From contig JAEMWC010001429.1 of assembly GCA_016490735.1 (NCBI GenBank), forward strand, positions 62,001 to 126,000: a DNA stretch of 64,000 nucleotides. Direction: 5' to 3'. A program made the position numbers and the translations under genes. The notes beneath the pieces were generated by a model. It was not told the DNA's origin. It ran no database searches and saw only the letters and a program-made list of their open reading frames with translations. This document shows, piece after piece, positions 63,910-64,000 of the stretch. Origin of the DNA: Pachyseris speciosa (Eukaryota > Cnidaria > Anthozoa > Scleractinia > Pachyseridae). Every line of letters begins with the position of its first letter. Positions within the stretch are counted from its first letter, which is position 1.

Positions 63910-64000
63910 TGTCGCGATCCCAACTTGGATGAGCTGGTCACGCCGCTTTAACCAATGCCACGATTCTCACAATTACAATTCTTGTTTATTTAAACTTGCT
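63910..64000 (-). mobile_element. BEL/Pao LTR (5' LTR, truncated by window end)
   Basis: 91 bp visible, matching 59,718-59,808 with a few differences, for example TTGGGTGAG versus TTGGATGAG. Confidence 0.85.

Larger units (their letters stand above)
59718..64000 (-). mobile_element. BEL/Pao LTR retrotransposon, internally deleted, runs off the window
   Basis: Two LTRs in the same orientation enclose gag- and pol-like remnants on the minus strand. Internal length about 3.8 kb, well below the usual 5-6 kb, with missing protease, RNase H and parts of the integrase. Inserted in the right side of the minisatellite array. The TSD cannot be checked because the second LTR is cut by the window edge. 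Confidence 0.85.

Overview
Animal genomic DNA, most likely from a cnidarian (coral or sea anemone). It is AT-rich, intron-bearing and crowded with MITEs, foldback elements and retroelement fragments. No intact host gene is visible. The only host-like coding traces are a broken MGAT4-like glycosyltransferase (2,997-4,166) and a lone signal-anchor first exon (12,292-12,486). The assignment to Cnidaria is an inference from the repeat and virus-like families, not a proof.

The main feature is a stack of elements inserted one inside another, each level recognised by inverted ends and target-site duplications (TSDs). An SGNH-hydrolase ORF is split at 13,366/55,537 by a long-TIR, Mutator-like element (13,367-55,536, 10-bp TSD). 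Its short core holds a Polinton/Maverick (adintovirus-like) element (14,163-54,696, 6-bp TSD TCTTAA). Only 26 bp inside the left end of that Polinton sits a 20.96-kb DNA transposon of unknown superfamily, 'element B' (14,189-35,144, TSD AAAT). Element B is interrupted near the start codon of one of its own genes by an 11.7-kb CACTA/EnSpm-like element (18,957-30,652, TSD TTT). That element carries further MITEs, including two insertions in tandem.

The Polinton proper (35,145-54,696, about 19.6 kb without element B) carries, from the left: protein-primed-type DNA polymerase B (+), integrase (-), a small zinc-ribbon ORF (+), a membrane-segment protein (-), a collagen-plus-repeat fibre protein (-), a coiled-coil ORF (+), the FtsK/HerA packaging ATPase (-), then a rightward virion block: proline/acid-rich protein, penton-like protein, small basic protein, double jelly-roll major capsid protein, a hydrophobic minor capsid-like protein, a zinc-ribbon-start protein and a PLA2-like segment. 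A leftward block of seven small unknown genes reads inward from the right TIR. Most starts sit just downstream of a TATATA-type motif. Many genes carry single-base frameshifts, several at homopolymers, and two are split by a MITE (42,129-42,549) and a SINE-like palindrome (46,268-46,516). The element is therefore defective as assembled.

Right of the stack lie the second half of the SGNH ORF, three tRNA-like copies arranged in inversion, a fourth tRNA-like sequence, two arrays of a GTGGATTCGTCCAC hairpin minisatellite, and a deleted BEL/Pao LTR retrotransposon on the minus strand (59,718 to beyond the window end). The left 13 kb holds tandem duplications, several MITEs (hAT-, Harbinger- and TTAA-type) and two LINE 3' fragments.
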